Numbered from the stretch's first letter, positions 17,026 to 25,203 are shown. The stretch is 64,000 nt of DNA from Streptomyces massasporeus (GCF_014648995.1 NZ_BMSE01000002.1:744001-808000); one strand, 5' to 3'. Notes: generated by a model not told the origin, from the letters alone. Program-made: numbers and translations.

Positions 17026-18021
17026 TCACTTCGTGAGAGTGGGCTGGGGCGTTCCGGACGTATCGGCCGGAACGGGGTTCTCCGGCTCCTTCCGCCCGCG
17101 CGCCACGAGAACGCCACCCACCACCGCGAGCACGAAGCCGCCCACCGCCGCCCCGATCGGCAGTGTCGTGCCCACCATCCGCAGCTGCCCGCTGTCCCGC
17201 TTCGCCTGCCGCACGGCCTCCTTCTGGGTCGCGGTCGTGAACGAGACCTTCGGGCTGTCCAGCAGCACCGCCGCGTCCTTCTTGCCGCCCGGCGCCCGCA
17301 GGGTTCGCCTCGGGCCGGTCTGCGCGTAGATCACCCGGCCCGTCGCCTGGTCCACGACCAGCTCGAAGCCGTGGTTGGAGTACCACTCCTCGGCCAGCAC
17401 CTGCGGCCGGTTCGGCTGGTCGACGAGGCTGCCGGGGACCATGCGCGTGCCGGTCCTGGCCGGCGGCACGGAGCCGGTGAACTTGTAGCCGGTGTACCCC
17501 TGGACCTTCGCGGTGCCGCGGTAGCGCAGCACCACCGTGTCGCCGAGGGTGTTGTCCCACCACTGGTAGGAGCGTTTCTGCACGTCGAAGGGGAACTTCA
17601 GATACGCCTCGCCCTCGATGTACGGCTTCTCCCCGCAGCAGTGCACCGGCCGCGTGGTCTTCCGGTCCATCACCCAGCGGTGCGGCACGAAGTCCAGCGC
17701 GTCGTGCGGATCGGCGGCCGGCAGCGACTTGTCGGTGTCGACCGTGGTCGTCACGTCCCAGATCGCGTTGCCGCTGCGTTCGCTGTCCTCGACGTTGCCC
17801 CGCACCCGCTGGGTCACGGTGATCGTCCGGTCGGGCACCGTCTCGATCCGGTCAGTGTCGAAGACGCTGCCCCGGCCGGTGTAGACGGCGGTGGTGTCGA
17901 TGTCGATCGGGTTCACCGCGGCACGCGGCTCCACGTACCAGGCGAGCAGGGGCGCCAGCACCAGCAGGAACGTGCCGAGACCCAGCAGGACCAGGGAAAA
18001 GGGAGAGGTTGTACGGCGCAT
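17026..18021 (-). CDS. DUF3068 (PorA-like family) membrane protein
   Basis: A 331-residue protein with one helix at about residues 9-31, a large external domain, and a second helix at about 288-308 before a short basic cytoplasmic tail. The external part has VHCCGEKPYIEGEAY and WYSNHGFELVVDQATGRVI, typical of DUF3068. Mycobacteria carry a DUF3068 gene (recalled as Rv0227c) near a GT4, a methyltransferase and aftD, the same partners as here. The ATG at 18021 follows GGAG by seven bases. The likely role is in assembly or anchoring of the surface glycan, with no known activity. Confidence 0.8.
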   Translation of the reverse strand: MRRTTSPFSLVLLGLGTFLLVLAPLLAWYVEPRAAVNPIDIDTTAVYTGRGSVFDTDRIETVPDRTITVTQRVRGNVEDSERSGNAIWDVTTTVDTDKSLPAADPHDALDFVPHRWVMDRKTTRPVHCCGEKPYIEGEAYLKFPFDVQKRSYQWWDNTLGDTVVLRYRGTAKVQGYTGYKFTGSVPPARTGTRMVPGSLVDQPNRPQVLAEEWYSNHGFELVVDQATGRVIYAQTGPRRTLRAPGGKKDAAVLLDSPKVSFTTATQKEAVRQAKRDSGQLRMVGTTLPIGAAVGGFVLAVVGGVLVARGRKEPENPVPADTSGTPQPTLTK

Positions 18022-18190
18022 CCGGGCACTCCAGTGGCTTGGGACGGCTCGACGTACGAGAGGGCCGACACGGCGGAGGAAACGGCGCGTGCGGTTGGGC
18101 CGGGAACCGTAGGCCGCTCTTGACGGGGTGTCAATGCTTGTCGAGACTGGGCGCGACAGGCAGGGACGGGATGCCGGGGTGGGGAAAACC

Positions 18191-18217
18191 TCCGGATGTT
18201 CTCCGGACGAATCCGGA
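18191..18217. promoter_or_regulatory. Three phased TCCGGA palindromes
   Basis: TCCGGA occurs at 18191-18196, 18202-18207 and 18212-18217, so successive copies are 11 and 10 bp apart and on the same helix face. They end 20 bp before the DUF2613 start in the divergent region shared with DUF3068. The phasing suggests an operator array, possibly for the PucR regulator of the same transcript. Confidence 0.45.
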
Positions 18218-18236
18218 CAGAGAGGCTGACCCTGCG

Positions 18237-18389
18237 ATGTCCAGACTGCTCGCTGCCGCGCTGACCGTCGCGCTCGGCGCCGCCCTCGCCGTGGGCGCCG
18301 CCCTCGGCGTGGTCGCAGTGCTCGAAGCCACACCCGACCAACCGAACACCCCCCTGATCACGTACGAGCAAGACGGCCAGGGGAGTTGA
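18237..18389 (+). CDS. DUF2613-like small membrane protein
   Basis: A 50-residue protein made of one N-terminal hydrophobic helix (residues 4-29, Ala/Gly/Val/Leu-rich) and a short polar tail ending ITYEQDGQGS. The size, helix and tail resemble DUF2613 proteins. In mycobacteria such a gene (recalled as Rv0236A) sits beside aftD, which supports the call here, where it is divergent from the AftD operon. It may be a signal-anchored helper of the transferase. The ATG at 18237 has a GAGG 11 bases upstream. The next gene starts two bases after its stop. Confidence 0.65.
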   Translation: MSRLLAAALTVALGAALAVGAALGVVAVLEATPDQPNTPLITYEQDGQGS

Positions 18390-18391
18390 CG

Positions 18392-19642
18392 GTGACGGCC
18401 GCCCGCACCGCAGCCGTCACGACCCGCTCGGCCTGGCACGACGTACCGCGCTTCCAGGTGCGCCGGTTCGCCGCGATCGCCATGGCCGAGGCACCCGCGC
18501 TCGCCGAGGAGATCCTCTGCGAGATCCAGCGCGAGTACCCGCATCTGCCCGTCGTCCTCGACGACTCCGGCGAGCCGATGGCCCTGGTCGGCATCCGCCG
18601 CGCCATCGAGGTGTTCGTACAGCACCTGGAGCACGCGGAGGGCCGCCCGACCGTCCCGCCCGGCGTCTTCCAGGACTTCGGCCGCGGCGAGGGCAGAGAC
18701 GGCCGCTCCCTCGACTCCCTCCAGGCCATCTACCGCATGGGCGTACGCCTGGCCTGGCGCCGCTTCGCCGACATCGGCCAGCGTGTGGAGATCCCGCCCC
18801 CGGCGATGTACGAACTCGTCGACGCGGGCTACGAGTACCTGGACGGCCTGGTCGACCAGTCGGTACGCGGCTACGCCGAGGCGGCGGCCCGCCAGGCCGG
18901 GGAACGCCTGCGCCTGCAACGCCGCCTGATGGAGCTGCTGCTCGCCGAGCACCACCGCGGCGACCCGGCCGAGGCCCTGACCGAACGCGCCGCCCGCATC
19001 GGCTGGCCCTTACCGGCGAAGGTCGCGGTGGGCGTGCTGCTCCGCCCGGCCCGTGAGGCGATGGCCCCCGCGGTCGGCCAGGGCGTCCTGCTCGACATGG
19101 AGTACGAGCAGCCCCGCATGGTCGTGCCCGAGCCGGACGCGGCGGGCCGCCCCGAGCTCGTCTACCGGGCCCTGGCCGGCTGGTCCGGCGCGATCGGCCC
19201 GCCGGTGCCGCTCACCGACGCGGCGAAGTCCCTGCGCTGGGCGGAGGCGGCGGTCCGCCTGATGGAACGCGGCCTCCTCCCCTCCGGCGAGGTCCTCTAC
19301 TGCACCGAGCACACCGAGGCCCTGGTCCTCCTCCAGCCCGAGGAACTCATCGACGACCTGGCCCTCAGGTGCCTGGCCCCCCTGACCCACTGCGGCCCCA
19401 CCCACGGCCGCCGCCTCGCCGAAACCCTCCTGGCCTGGCTGGAGACCCGCGGCGGCGCCCCCGAGGTCGCCACTCGCCTCGGCGTCCACCCCCAGACCGT
19501 CCGCTACCGCCTGCGCCAGATCCGCGAACTGTGGGGCGACGAGATCGACGACCCCGACCGCCGCTTCGAACTGGAACTGGTGCTGCGGGCCCAGCGGTTG
19601 CGCGGGGAGCTGGGAGTGATGCGGGAGCGGCGTGCCCGGTGA
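18392..19642 (+). CDS. PucR/CdaR-family transcriptional regulator with a TTA codon
   Basis: A 416-residue regulator. The C-terminus (about 340-405) is the PucR helix-turn-helix: LAETLLAWLETRGG, VATRLGVHPQTVRYRLRQI and the final LELVLRAQRL. The middle is a GGDEF-like/CdaR domain and the N-terminal 170 residues are helical. The GTG at 18392 has GGAG six bases upstream; a TTG at 18386 is too close. Leu207 is encoded by TTA (19010-19012), the codon read by the developmental tRNA bldA, so expression may be late. It follows DUF2613 by two bases and probably controls that promoter. Confidence 0.85.
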   Translation: MTAARTAAVTTRSAWHDVPRFQVRRFAAIAMAEAPALAEEILCEIQREYPHLPVVLDDSGEPMALVGIRRAIEVFVQHLEHAEGRPTVPPGVFQDFGRGEGRDGRSLDSLQAIYRMGVRLAWRRFADIGQRVEIPPPAMYELVDAGYEYLDGLVDQSVRGYAEAAARQAGERLRLQRRLMELLLAEHHRGDPAEALTERAARIGWPLPAKVAVGVLLRPAREAMAPAVGQGVLLDMEYEQPRMVVPEPDAAGRPELVYRALAGWSGAIGPPVPLTDAAKSLRWAEAAVRLMERGLLPSGEVLYCTEHTEALVLLQPEELIDDLALRCLAPLTHCGPTHGRRLAETLLAWLETRGGAPEVATRLGVHPQTVRYRLRQIRELWGDEIDDPDRRFELELVLRAQRLRGELGVMRERRAR

Positions 19643-19659
19643 GGCCCGCCGCCCGGGTG

Positions 19660-21678
19660 TCACACCGCGACCCGCTCCTTCGCCGCCGTCCGCCCGGAGG
19701 CGGGAGCGTCGAGGTGGACCACCACCGAGGTGTAGAAGCGGTGCACGGCGTCGTCGACACTGCGGATGAACCCGGACTCCGCGCTGCCGCGACCGCTTCC
19801 CATGCCCTTGAAGAGAGACAGCCGGAAACCGGTGATGCGGTTCGAGTCGTCCTTGGGGAGCAGATCCGCCGGTTCGGGGCGCAGCCGCTCCAGCGTGCCC
19901 CGCGGGCCGCCCGCCGCGCCCTCCACCAGAGTCTCGACGTGCAGATCCGCCGGAGCCTCGGCGAGACGACGGACCAGCCGCTTGGCCCAGGTCAGCGGAT
20001 ACCCCTGCTCGGGTGCCGGGACCTCCACGGACGTGCGCAGTTTGGCGGTCCGCAGATCGGCGCTGATGGTGAGCAGTCCGGGCGCCCCCTCGACACGCAG
20101 CTCGGCCTGGAGCCGGCCTTCCCGGCACAGCTGGTCGGCCAGCCGGGCCCGTCGGGCCCCGGGATCCGTGCCGCGCCGGGTGCGCTGGGCGGGCAGCACC
20201 TTCTGCCCGAGCTCGCCCCCGAGCCGCAAGCACACCTGCCGGATGAGTCGCTCCCAGCTCTCCACGACCTCCAGAGCACGGGGGTCGCCCTGGCAGAGGG
20301 TCTCGTCGTTGATCCCGTTGCGCACGGGCACCCATGCCGCGCCCATGTTCTGGAAGCCGTGGCAACCGGAGTTGTCGTGCTGGAGGTAGTGCAGCAGATC
20401 CTGGAGCAACCAGGTGCGCGCCGCGTTGCCGACGCCCTCGTGCCGGATCAGCATCTGGGCCTGGTGGGCCACTTCGGCCCAGGACAGGTGCCAGAGCGCG
20501 ACCTGGTGCTTGCGCCGCCGGTCGGTCTTCACGTCGACCAGCGGGCTGCCCTCGAGTGCCACGTCGTTCGACAGGGTGATCACGGCTTCGTAGCCACGCC
20601 GGGCCGCGATGTCCATGTAGGCCTGCACCTGGTCGGACTTCAGAGGGTTGCCGTTGGTCTTGGTCTCGACGAGCGCCGTCCACAGCTTGCCTGCGCGCTC
20701 GACGCGGATCACCCCGTCCGGGCGCCTGGGTGTGTCCCCGTGCGGCAGGGAGACCTCGGTGAACGTCTCCATGCGGCCGGACGGCGCACCGAAGGGCGCG
20801 GTGACGCGTCTGCCGAACCGCGGCACCTGGGCCATCACCGACAACAGCACCGAGGTGGCCCGCGTCTCCCGGTCCCGGTCGTTCTTGAGCGCCGACACCG
20901 GAAAGAGCCGGGCCTGTCTCCAGGACTCGTTCTCCGCCAGGCTCTTCACCGGTGCCTTGGGCGGTGCGGCCTTCCTCTTCGCCGTCCGGGGCCGGGCCGC
21001 CCGCTTCCTCGGCGCGGCCTCCTCCCCGGCCGGTGGGCGGGGTGCGGGGACCGCCTCCAGCGTCGCCTGCGGCGGTGCGGCGGGCGCCACGACGGTGGGT
21101 TCCCGCGCGGCCTCCGTCCCGGACTCCGCCTCGTCGTCCTCGATGTCGACACCAAAGTCCGTCGCGAGTCCGGCCAGTCCGCTCTCGTACCCCTGGCCGA
21201 CGGCCCGGAACTTCCACTCCTCGCCTCGCCGGTACAGCTCACCGAAGATGATCGCGCTCACCTGGCCGGCGTCCTCGATGACGAACCGCAGGAGACTCTC
21301 GCCCACGGCGTCGGCCAGCGTCACCTTCAGATCGTCCAGCTCGCCGAAGCGCGCCCCCTCGTAGCGGCTCGCGGCCACGACGATGCGCTCCACCTCGGCA
21401 GGGACCGCGGTCAGGTCGAAGCTGATCCGGTCCTCGCTGCCTTCTCCCGTCGGCTCCTTGCCGAGCAGTTGCACGCTGCCGTCGGCGGCCACCGGGTTGT
21501 TGTAGAAGTAGAAGTCGGCATCGCTGCGTACCTTGCCGCTTCCGTCCAGCAGCAGGACGGACACATCGGCGTCGCCCTCCCCGGTCGGGTCGGACCAGCC
21601 CAGACTCACGATCGCGGAGCCTACGTTCTCGCTCAGGGCCGCTAAGGACACGTTCGAGCCCATGGTCATGTCACGCAC
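19660..21678 (-). CDS. TerD domain fused to a PD-(D/E)XK nuclease-like domain
   Basis: A 672-residue fusion. Residues about 6-180 are a TerD domain, with GEGDADVSVLLLD and SDADFYFYNNP for calcium binding and GELYRRGEEWKFRAVGQG near the end. Residues 185-245 are a Pro/Ala/Lys/Arg linker. Residues about 246-430 have a restriction-endonuclease-like core: Glu271 in DRETRATSVLL, Asp321 in RRPDGVIRV, Glu338-Thr-Lys340 in ALVETKTNG and Gln350. The last 240 residues are unassigned. TerD proteins belong to the tellurite/phage-stress ter systems. Here no other ter gene is nearby. The GTG at 21678 has a GGGGGG tract six bases upstream; the ATG at 21669 is possible. Confidence 0.82.
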   Translation of the reverse strand: MRDMTMGSNVSLAALSENVGSAIVSLGWSDPTGEGDADVSVLLLDGSGKVRSDADFYFYNNPVAADGSVQLLGKEPTGEGSEDRISFDLTAVPAEVERIVVAASRYEGARFGELDDLKVTLADAVGESLLRFVIEDAGQVSAIIFGELYRRGEEWKFRAVGQGYESGLAGLATDFGVDIEDDEAESGTEAAREPTVVAPAAPPQATLEAVPAPRPPAGEEAAPRKRAARPRTAKRKAAPPKAPVKSLAENESWRQARLFPVSALKNDRDRETRATSVLLSVMAQVPRFGRRVTAPFGAPSGRMETFTEVSLPHGDTPRRPDGVIRVERAGKLWTALVETKTNGNPLKSDQVQAYMDIAARRGYEAVITLSNDVALEGSPLVDVKTDRRRKHQVALWHLSWAEVAHQAQMLIRHEGVGNAARTWLLQDLLHYLQHDNSGCHGFQNMGAAWVPVRNGINDETLCQGDPRALEVVESWERLIRQVCLRLGGELGQKVLPAQRTRRGTDPGARRARLADQLCREGRLQAELRVEGAPGLLTISADLRTAKLRTSVEVPAPEQGYPLTWAKRLVRRLAEAPADLHVETLVEGAAGGPRGTLERLRPEPADLLPKDDSNRITGFRLSLFKGMGSGRGSAESGFIRSVDDAVHRFYTSVVVHLDAPASGRTAAKERVAV

Positions 21679-21695
21679 AGAAATCCCCCCACCTC

Positions 21696-21718
21696 TGCGA
21701 CACCTGTGACGTGTCGCA
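21696..21718. promoter_or_regulatory. Inverted repeat in the terD-fusion leader
   Basis: TGCGACAC (21696-21703) and GTGTCGCA (21711-21718) are perfect arms around a seven-base loop. The repeat lies 18 bp upstream of the TerD-fusion start, where an operator or an mRNA hairpin could control translation. Confidence 0.4.
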
Positions 21719-21791
21719 CACACGGCACTTTAATGTGCACACCACGCGCACGTGGGGTGCTCGGGGGTTTCCGCCCACGGGACTCTGCCCA

Positions 21792-21857
21792 TTGCCCGGG
21801 CATTCCTCTATGGCTAGCCTGTGTTCGTCATGCCGATCGCCTGTTGAAATCTCGAAC
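21792..21857 (+). promoter_or_regulatory. iclR promoter and candidate operator
   Basis: TTGCCC (21792-21797) and TAGCCT (21815-21820) are 17 bp apart. Downstream, TTGAAATCTCGAAC at 21844-21857 matches 12 of 14 bases of the motif before the sugar-acid dehydratase gene. The site lies in the expected leader, where bound repressor would block transcription of its own gene. Confidence 0.6.
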
Positions 21858-21892
21858 GCAGGCGCCTGAGACATTTAGGGAGGGTGCCGGTC

Positions 21893-22666
21893 GTGGGACG
21901 CCTCGTACCAGCCGTGACCCGGGCTCTCGACATTCTCGAGCTCTTTCTCGACGGGGACGGGACGCTCTCCGCCCCCGACATCGTGCGCCGGCTCCAGCTG
22001 CCGCGCACCACCGTGCACGAGCTGGTGACCACGCTCGCCGCCCGGAAGTACATCGTTCCGATGCCCGGCCAGCCCGGACGCTACCGGCTCGGCGTGCGCC
22101 CCTACCAGCTCGGTGCGCGCTACTCCGAGCAGCTCGACCTCGCGGCCGAGGGCCAGCAGGTCGCCCGGACCGTCGCCGAGACCTGCGACGAGACCGTGCA
22201 CGTGGCGATCCTCGAGGACACGGACGTCATCTACATCGCCAAGGTCGACTCCACGCACGCCGTGCGGATGGTGTCGGCGGCAGGCCGCAGGCTGCCCGCC
22301 CACTGCACGTCCGTCGGCAAGATGCTGCTGGCCTCCCTTCCCGAGCCGGAGCTCACCGCGCGCATCCCCGACAGCGCCGAGCTGGTCGCGATGACCCCCA
22401 ACAGCATCACCGACCCGGCCGCCCTGCGCGAGGCCCTGGCCGAGATCCGTGAGCGGGGCCTCGCCGTGGAGAACCGCGAGTCCAACCCCGACGTGTCCTG
22501 CGTGGCCGCGCCGGTCCGCGACCGCACCGGGCAGGTCGTCGCCGCCCTGTCGATCTCCGTGCCCATGATCCGCTGGAGCGAGGAGCGCCGGGCCGAGCTG
22601 GAGCAACTCGCCGCCAAGGGCGCCGCCGAGCTGTCCGAGCACCTCGGGCACCGGGGCGTGGCATGA
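21893..22666 (+). CDS. IclR-family regulator, candidate controller of the sugar regulon
   Basis: A 257-residue regulator. The N-terminal winged helix has TRALDILELFLDGDGTLS and LQLPRTTVHELVTTLAARKYI. The IclR effector domain covers about 75-250, with the ligand-pocket patterns RLPAHCTSVGKMLLASLP and NPDVSCVAAPVRD. The GTG at 21893 is nine bases after GGAGG; another GTG at 21884 abuts the ribosome site. It overlaps the lactonase gene by ATGA. Its leader has a copy of the motif found before the arabinan and monosaccharide genes, so it may repress them all and release on a sugar acid or lactone. Confidence 0.85.
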   Translation: MGRLVPAVTRALDILELFLDGDGTLSAPDIVRRLQLPRTTVHELVTTLAARKYIVPMPGQPGRYRLGVRPYQLGARYSEQLDLAAEGQQVARTVAETCDETVHVAILEDTDVIYIAKVDSTHAVRMVSAAGRRLPAHCTSVGKMLLASLPEPELTARIPDSAELVAMTPNSITDPAALREALAEIRERGLAVENRESNPDVSCVAAPVRDRTGQVVAALSISVPMIRWSEERRAELEQLAAKGAAELSEHLGHRGVA

Positions 22667-23511
22667 CCACGTCGTACGAGGTCGCGGTGCGTGCCGAGGC
22701 CGAGCTCGGCGAGGGACCCACCTGGGACGCGGCGACCGGCCGTCTCCTGTGGATCGACATCCTCGGCTCCCGCCTGCACACCTACGACCCGGCCACCGGA
22801 CGCCGCGCCGTACGCCGCACGGAACAGCACATCGGCGCCGTCAAGCCGCGCGCCGGCGGCGGGCTGGTGCTGAACCTGCGTGACGGGATCGGCCTCCTCG
22901 ACCCCGACGGCGGCTTCCGCTGGCTCCACCACGAGCGGGTCCCCGGCCGCCGGGCCAACGACGCCGCCGTCGCACCCGACGGCACCCTGTGGACGGGCAC
23001 GATGCGCTACGACGAGGCACCGGGCGGCGGGACGCTGTCCCGCGTCACCGGGGACGGCTCGGTCGACGTGGTGCTCGACGACGTGGCCGTCAGCAACGGC
23101 ACGGGGTGGAGCCCCGACGGGCGCCTCATGTACTACATCGACTCCCCGACCCGGCGGGTCGACGTCTTCGACCACGCGGACGGGCGGATCACCGGGCGGC
23201 GGACCCTCGCCGAGATCGAGGAGAGCGCGGGCTTCCCGGACGGGCTGACCGTGGACGCCGAGGGGTGCGTGTGGGTCGCCCTGTGGCAGGGGTCTGCGGT
23301 GCGGCGGTACACCCCCGACGGTGAGCTGGACCGGGTGATCGAGCTGCCGGTGCCCCTGGTCACGGCCTGCGCCTTCGGCGGGGCCCACCTGAGCGATCTG
23401 TACATCACCACGGCTCGCGTGGGGCTCACCGAGCCGCCCGCGCTCGCGGGGTCCCTGTTCGTGGTGCCCGGGGCGGGGAAGGGACTGGCGCACCCGCCGT
23501 TCGCGGGCTGA
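22663..23511 (+). CDS. SMP-30/gluconolactonase-family sugar lactonase
   Basis: A 282-residue six-bladed propeller hydrolase. Metal ligands of the family are visible: Glu17 in LGEGP, Asn99 in RANDAAVAPDG, Asn145 in SNGTGWSPDG and Asp193 in GFPDGLTVD. Such enzymes open aldonolactones from sugar dehydrogenases to the aldonic acid. It is translationally coupled to the IclR gene (ATGA, 22663-22666). The dehydrogenase and dehydratase that would act before and after it are plausibly the genes at 54290-56454. The sugar is not fixed by sequence; arabinose or galactose are the natural candidates. Confidence 0.82.
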   Translation: MTTSYEVAVRAEAELGEGPTWDAATGRLLWIDILGSRLHTYDPATGRRAVRRTEQHIGAVKPRAGGGLVLNLRDGIGLLDPDGGFRWLHHERVPGRRANDAAVAPDGTLWTGTMRYDEAPGGGTLSRVTGDGSVDVVLDDVAVSNGTGWSPDGRLMYYIDSPTRRVDVFDHADGRITGRRTLAEIEESAGFPDGLTVDAEGCVWVALWQGSAVRRYTPDGELDRVIELPVPLVTACAFGGAHLSDLYITTARVGLTEPPALAGSLFVVPGAGKGLAHPPFAG

Positions 23512-23623
23512 TGTGAGGCAGGGCGGGGCGAGGGCGGCCGGGTCCCCGAGACGCCCGCAGGCGCGTACGCCGACGGAGCGCGGACCCCGGACGGACACGC
23601 CGGCCCCAGCCCCGGTCCCGGCC

Positions 23624-25024
23624 TCAGCGTCCCGTGCGGTCCAGCCGCCGCAGGACCGTCCGCTCGTCCTCCGTCAGCGGCGCCCCCACCGCCGCCGGCA
23701 ACGGCGGCCCGCTCAGCGTCGCCAGCACGGTCGAGGGCCGTAGCAGCCGCGTCGGAGGCGTCGTCATGCTCATCACGTCCCAGAGCGCCGACGCCGCCGT
23801 GTACGAGCCGGTCGCCGTGCGGATCATGCGGCGGGTGTAGGCGGTGACCAGGCGGTCGGCGACCCCGGGCGAGCCCCCGCGCGTCCCGGGGTACCAGACG
23901 TCCTGGCTCACCGCCATCGTCCACGCGGCCTCCACCGGTCTGGCCGCCCGCAGTTGCACACGCCGCGCGAGCCCGGGCTCGCCGAGTCCGGACCGCCGCA
24001 GCTCGCGGTCCAGCTCCCGGGCGCCCAGCGCGGCCACCGACATGCCCTGTCCGTAGGCGGGGTTGAACGTGGCCAGCGCGTCACCGAGGACCACGAGGCG
24101 GTCGGGCCAGGAGCGGACCTTCTCCAGGTACCGGCGGTGATTGCTGGTGCTGCGGCTGACGTGGACCTCGGTGAGCGGTTCCGCGCCGGAGATCAGCCGG
24201 CCCACGATGGGGTCGGGCAGGTCCAGGGTGTACCGGAGGAACGCGTCCGGGTCGGACGGCGGTTCGCCGCCGCCCCGCGTGCCGGCGAGGCTGACCATCC
24301 AGCGGTCCCCCTCGATCGGCAGCACCATGCCGCTGCGGCCGGGCCGTCCCCGATACGGATCGGCCTGCACCATGGTCAGGGGGAAACGCCCGGCCCCCTC
24401 GGGAGTGCGGTAGAGACGGGTGGCGTTCACCAGGCCGGCGTCCACCGTCTTCTCGCGCACGTCGTCGACGCCCAGTCGCGCCAGCCAGTGCACGATCCGA
24501 GAGCCGCGTCCGCTCGCGTCCACCACGAAGTCGGCGGCGAGGTCCTCCTCTCCGGCGGCGGTCGACAGGCGCACTCCGGTCACACGCTGCCGCGACCCCG
24601 TCAGCTCCAGCACCCGCGCCTTGCGGATCACCACCGTGGTGTTGTCCAGCACGGCGCCCCGCACCGCCCAGTCGAGCAGGGCCCGGGTGCAGGTCAGCAT
24701 CCGCGGCCCGGGGTGACGCCAGCGCCGCAACCAGCCCTCGGGCGTGAGGGCGACCATGCCCGAGCCGAGCGGTATCTCGTGCGCGCCCGCGGCGAGCAGG
24801 TGCTTGCGCATGCTCACGCCCGGCACCAGTTCCTCCATGGGGGCCAGTCCGCCGGCCATGAGGAGATGCGCGTGACGTCCCTGCGGCAGGCCCTTGCGGT
24901 GCTCCGGCCCCTCGGGCAGATCGTCGCGGTCGAGCACGACCACCTCGTCCGCGACGGCGGACAGCGCCGCCGCGGCCAGCATTCCGGCCAGACCCGCACC
25001 GATGACGACTGCTCTACGCGACAT
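23624..25024 (-). CDS. FAD-dependent monooxygenase/oxidoreductase
   Basis: A 466-residue flavoprotein of the PHBH-like fold. The dinucleotide site is VIGAGLAGMLAAAAL (residues 7-21), then DGR-like DASGRGS near 169-174, and the FAD ribityl motif LGDALATFNPAYGQGMS at 313-329. It has no signal peptide. It is the last gene of a minus-strand cassette with ImmA/IrrE and MAB_1171c-like genes. The ATG at 25024 overlaps a tiny upstream reading frame that ends inside it and supplies the GAGGAG ribosome site. The substrate is unknown. Confidence 0.8.
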   Translation of the reverse strand: MSRRAVVIGAGLAGMLAAAALSAVADEVVVLDRDDLPEGPEHRKGLPQGRHAHLLMAGGLAPMEELVPGVSMRKHLLAAGAHEIPLGSGMVALTPEGWLRRWRHPGPRMLTCTRALLDWAVRGAVLDNTTVVIRKARVLELTGSRQRVTGVRLSTAAGEEDLAADFVVDASGRGSRIVHWLARLGVDDVREKTVDAGLVNATRLYRTPEGAGRFPLTMVQADPYRGRPGRSGMVLPIEGDRWMVSLAGTRGGGEPPSDPDAFLRYTLDLPDPIVGRLISGAEPLTEVHVSRSTSNHRRYLEKVRSWPDRLVVLGDALATFNPAYGQGMSVAALGARELDRELRRSGLGEPGLARRVQLRAARPVEAAWTMAVSQDVWYPGTRGGSPGVADRLVTAYTRRMIRTATGSYTAASALWDVMSMTTPPTRLLRPSTVLATLSGPPLPAAVGAPLTEDERTVLRRLDRTGR

Positions 25025-25046
25025 GCGACTCCTCGCACTCAGCCAT
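25014..25046 (-). CDS. Possible ten-residue leader peptide overlapping the monooxygenase start
   Basis: An ATG at 25046 with a very good AAAGGAG ribosome site opens a frame MAECEESHVA and stops at 25014, ten bases inside the monooxygenase gene. Two Glu codons in it form the GAGGAG site of that gene. The layout is that of a translational coupler. The frame can be extended upstream to an ATG without a ribosome site, about 40 codons. Nothing proves that it is translated. Confidence 0.35.
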   Translation of the reverse strand: MAECEESHVA

Positions 25047-25203
25047 GAAGGCTCCTTTGCCCTGCGGGCATTCCCCGTCGTCCGGCCACAGCCGCGCAGC
25101 GCACAACACCCTCCGCCGGCACCGGTTTCGAGCCATGCGGGCCCCGCTCCGGACGGCTCTCACCGTACCTTCACGTACCGTGCCCGCGGCCCCCCTGTGC
25201 GGT

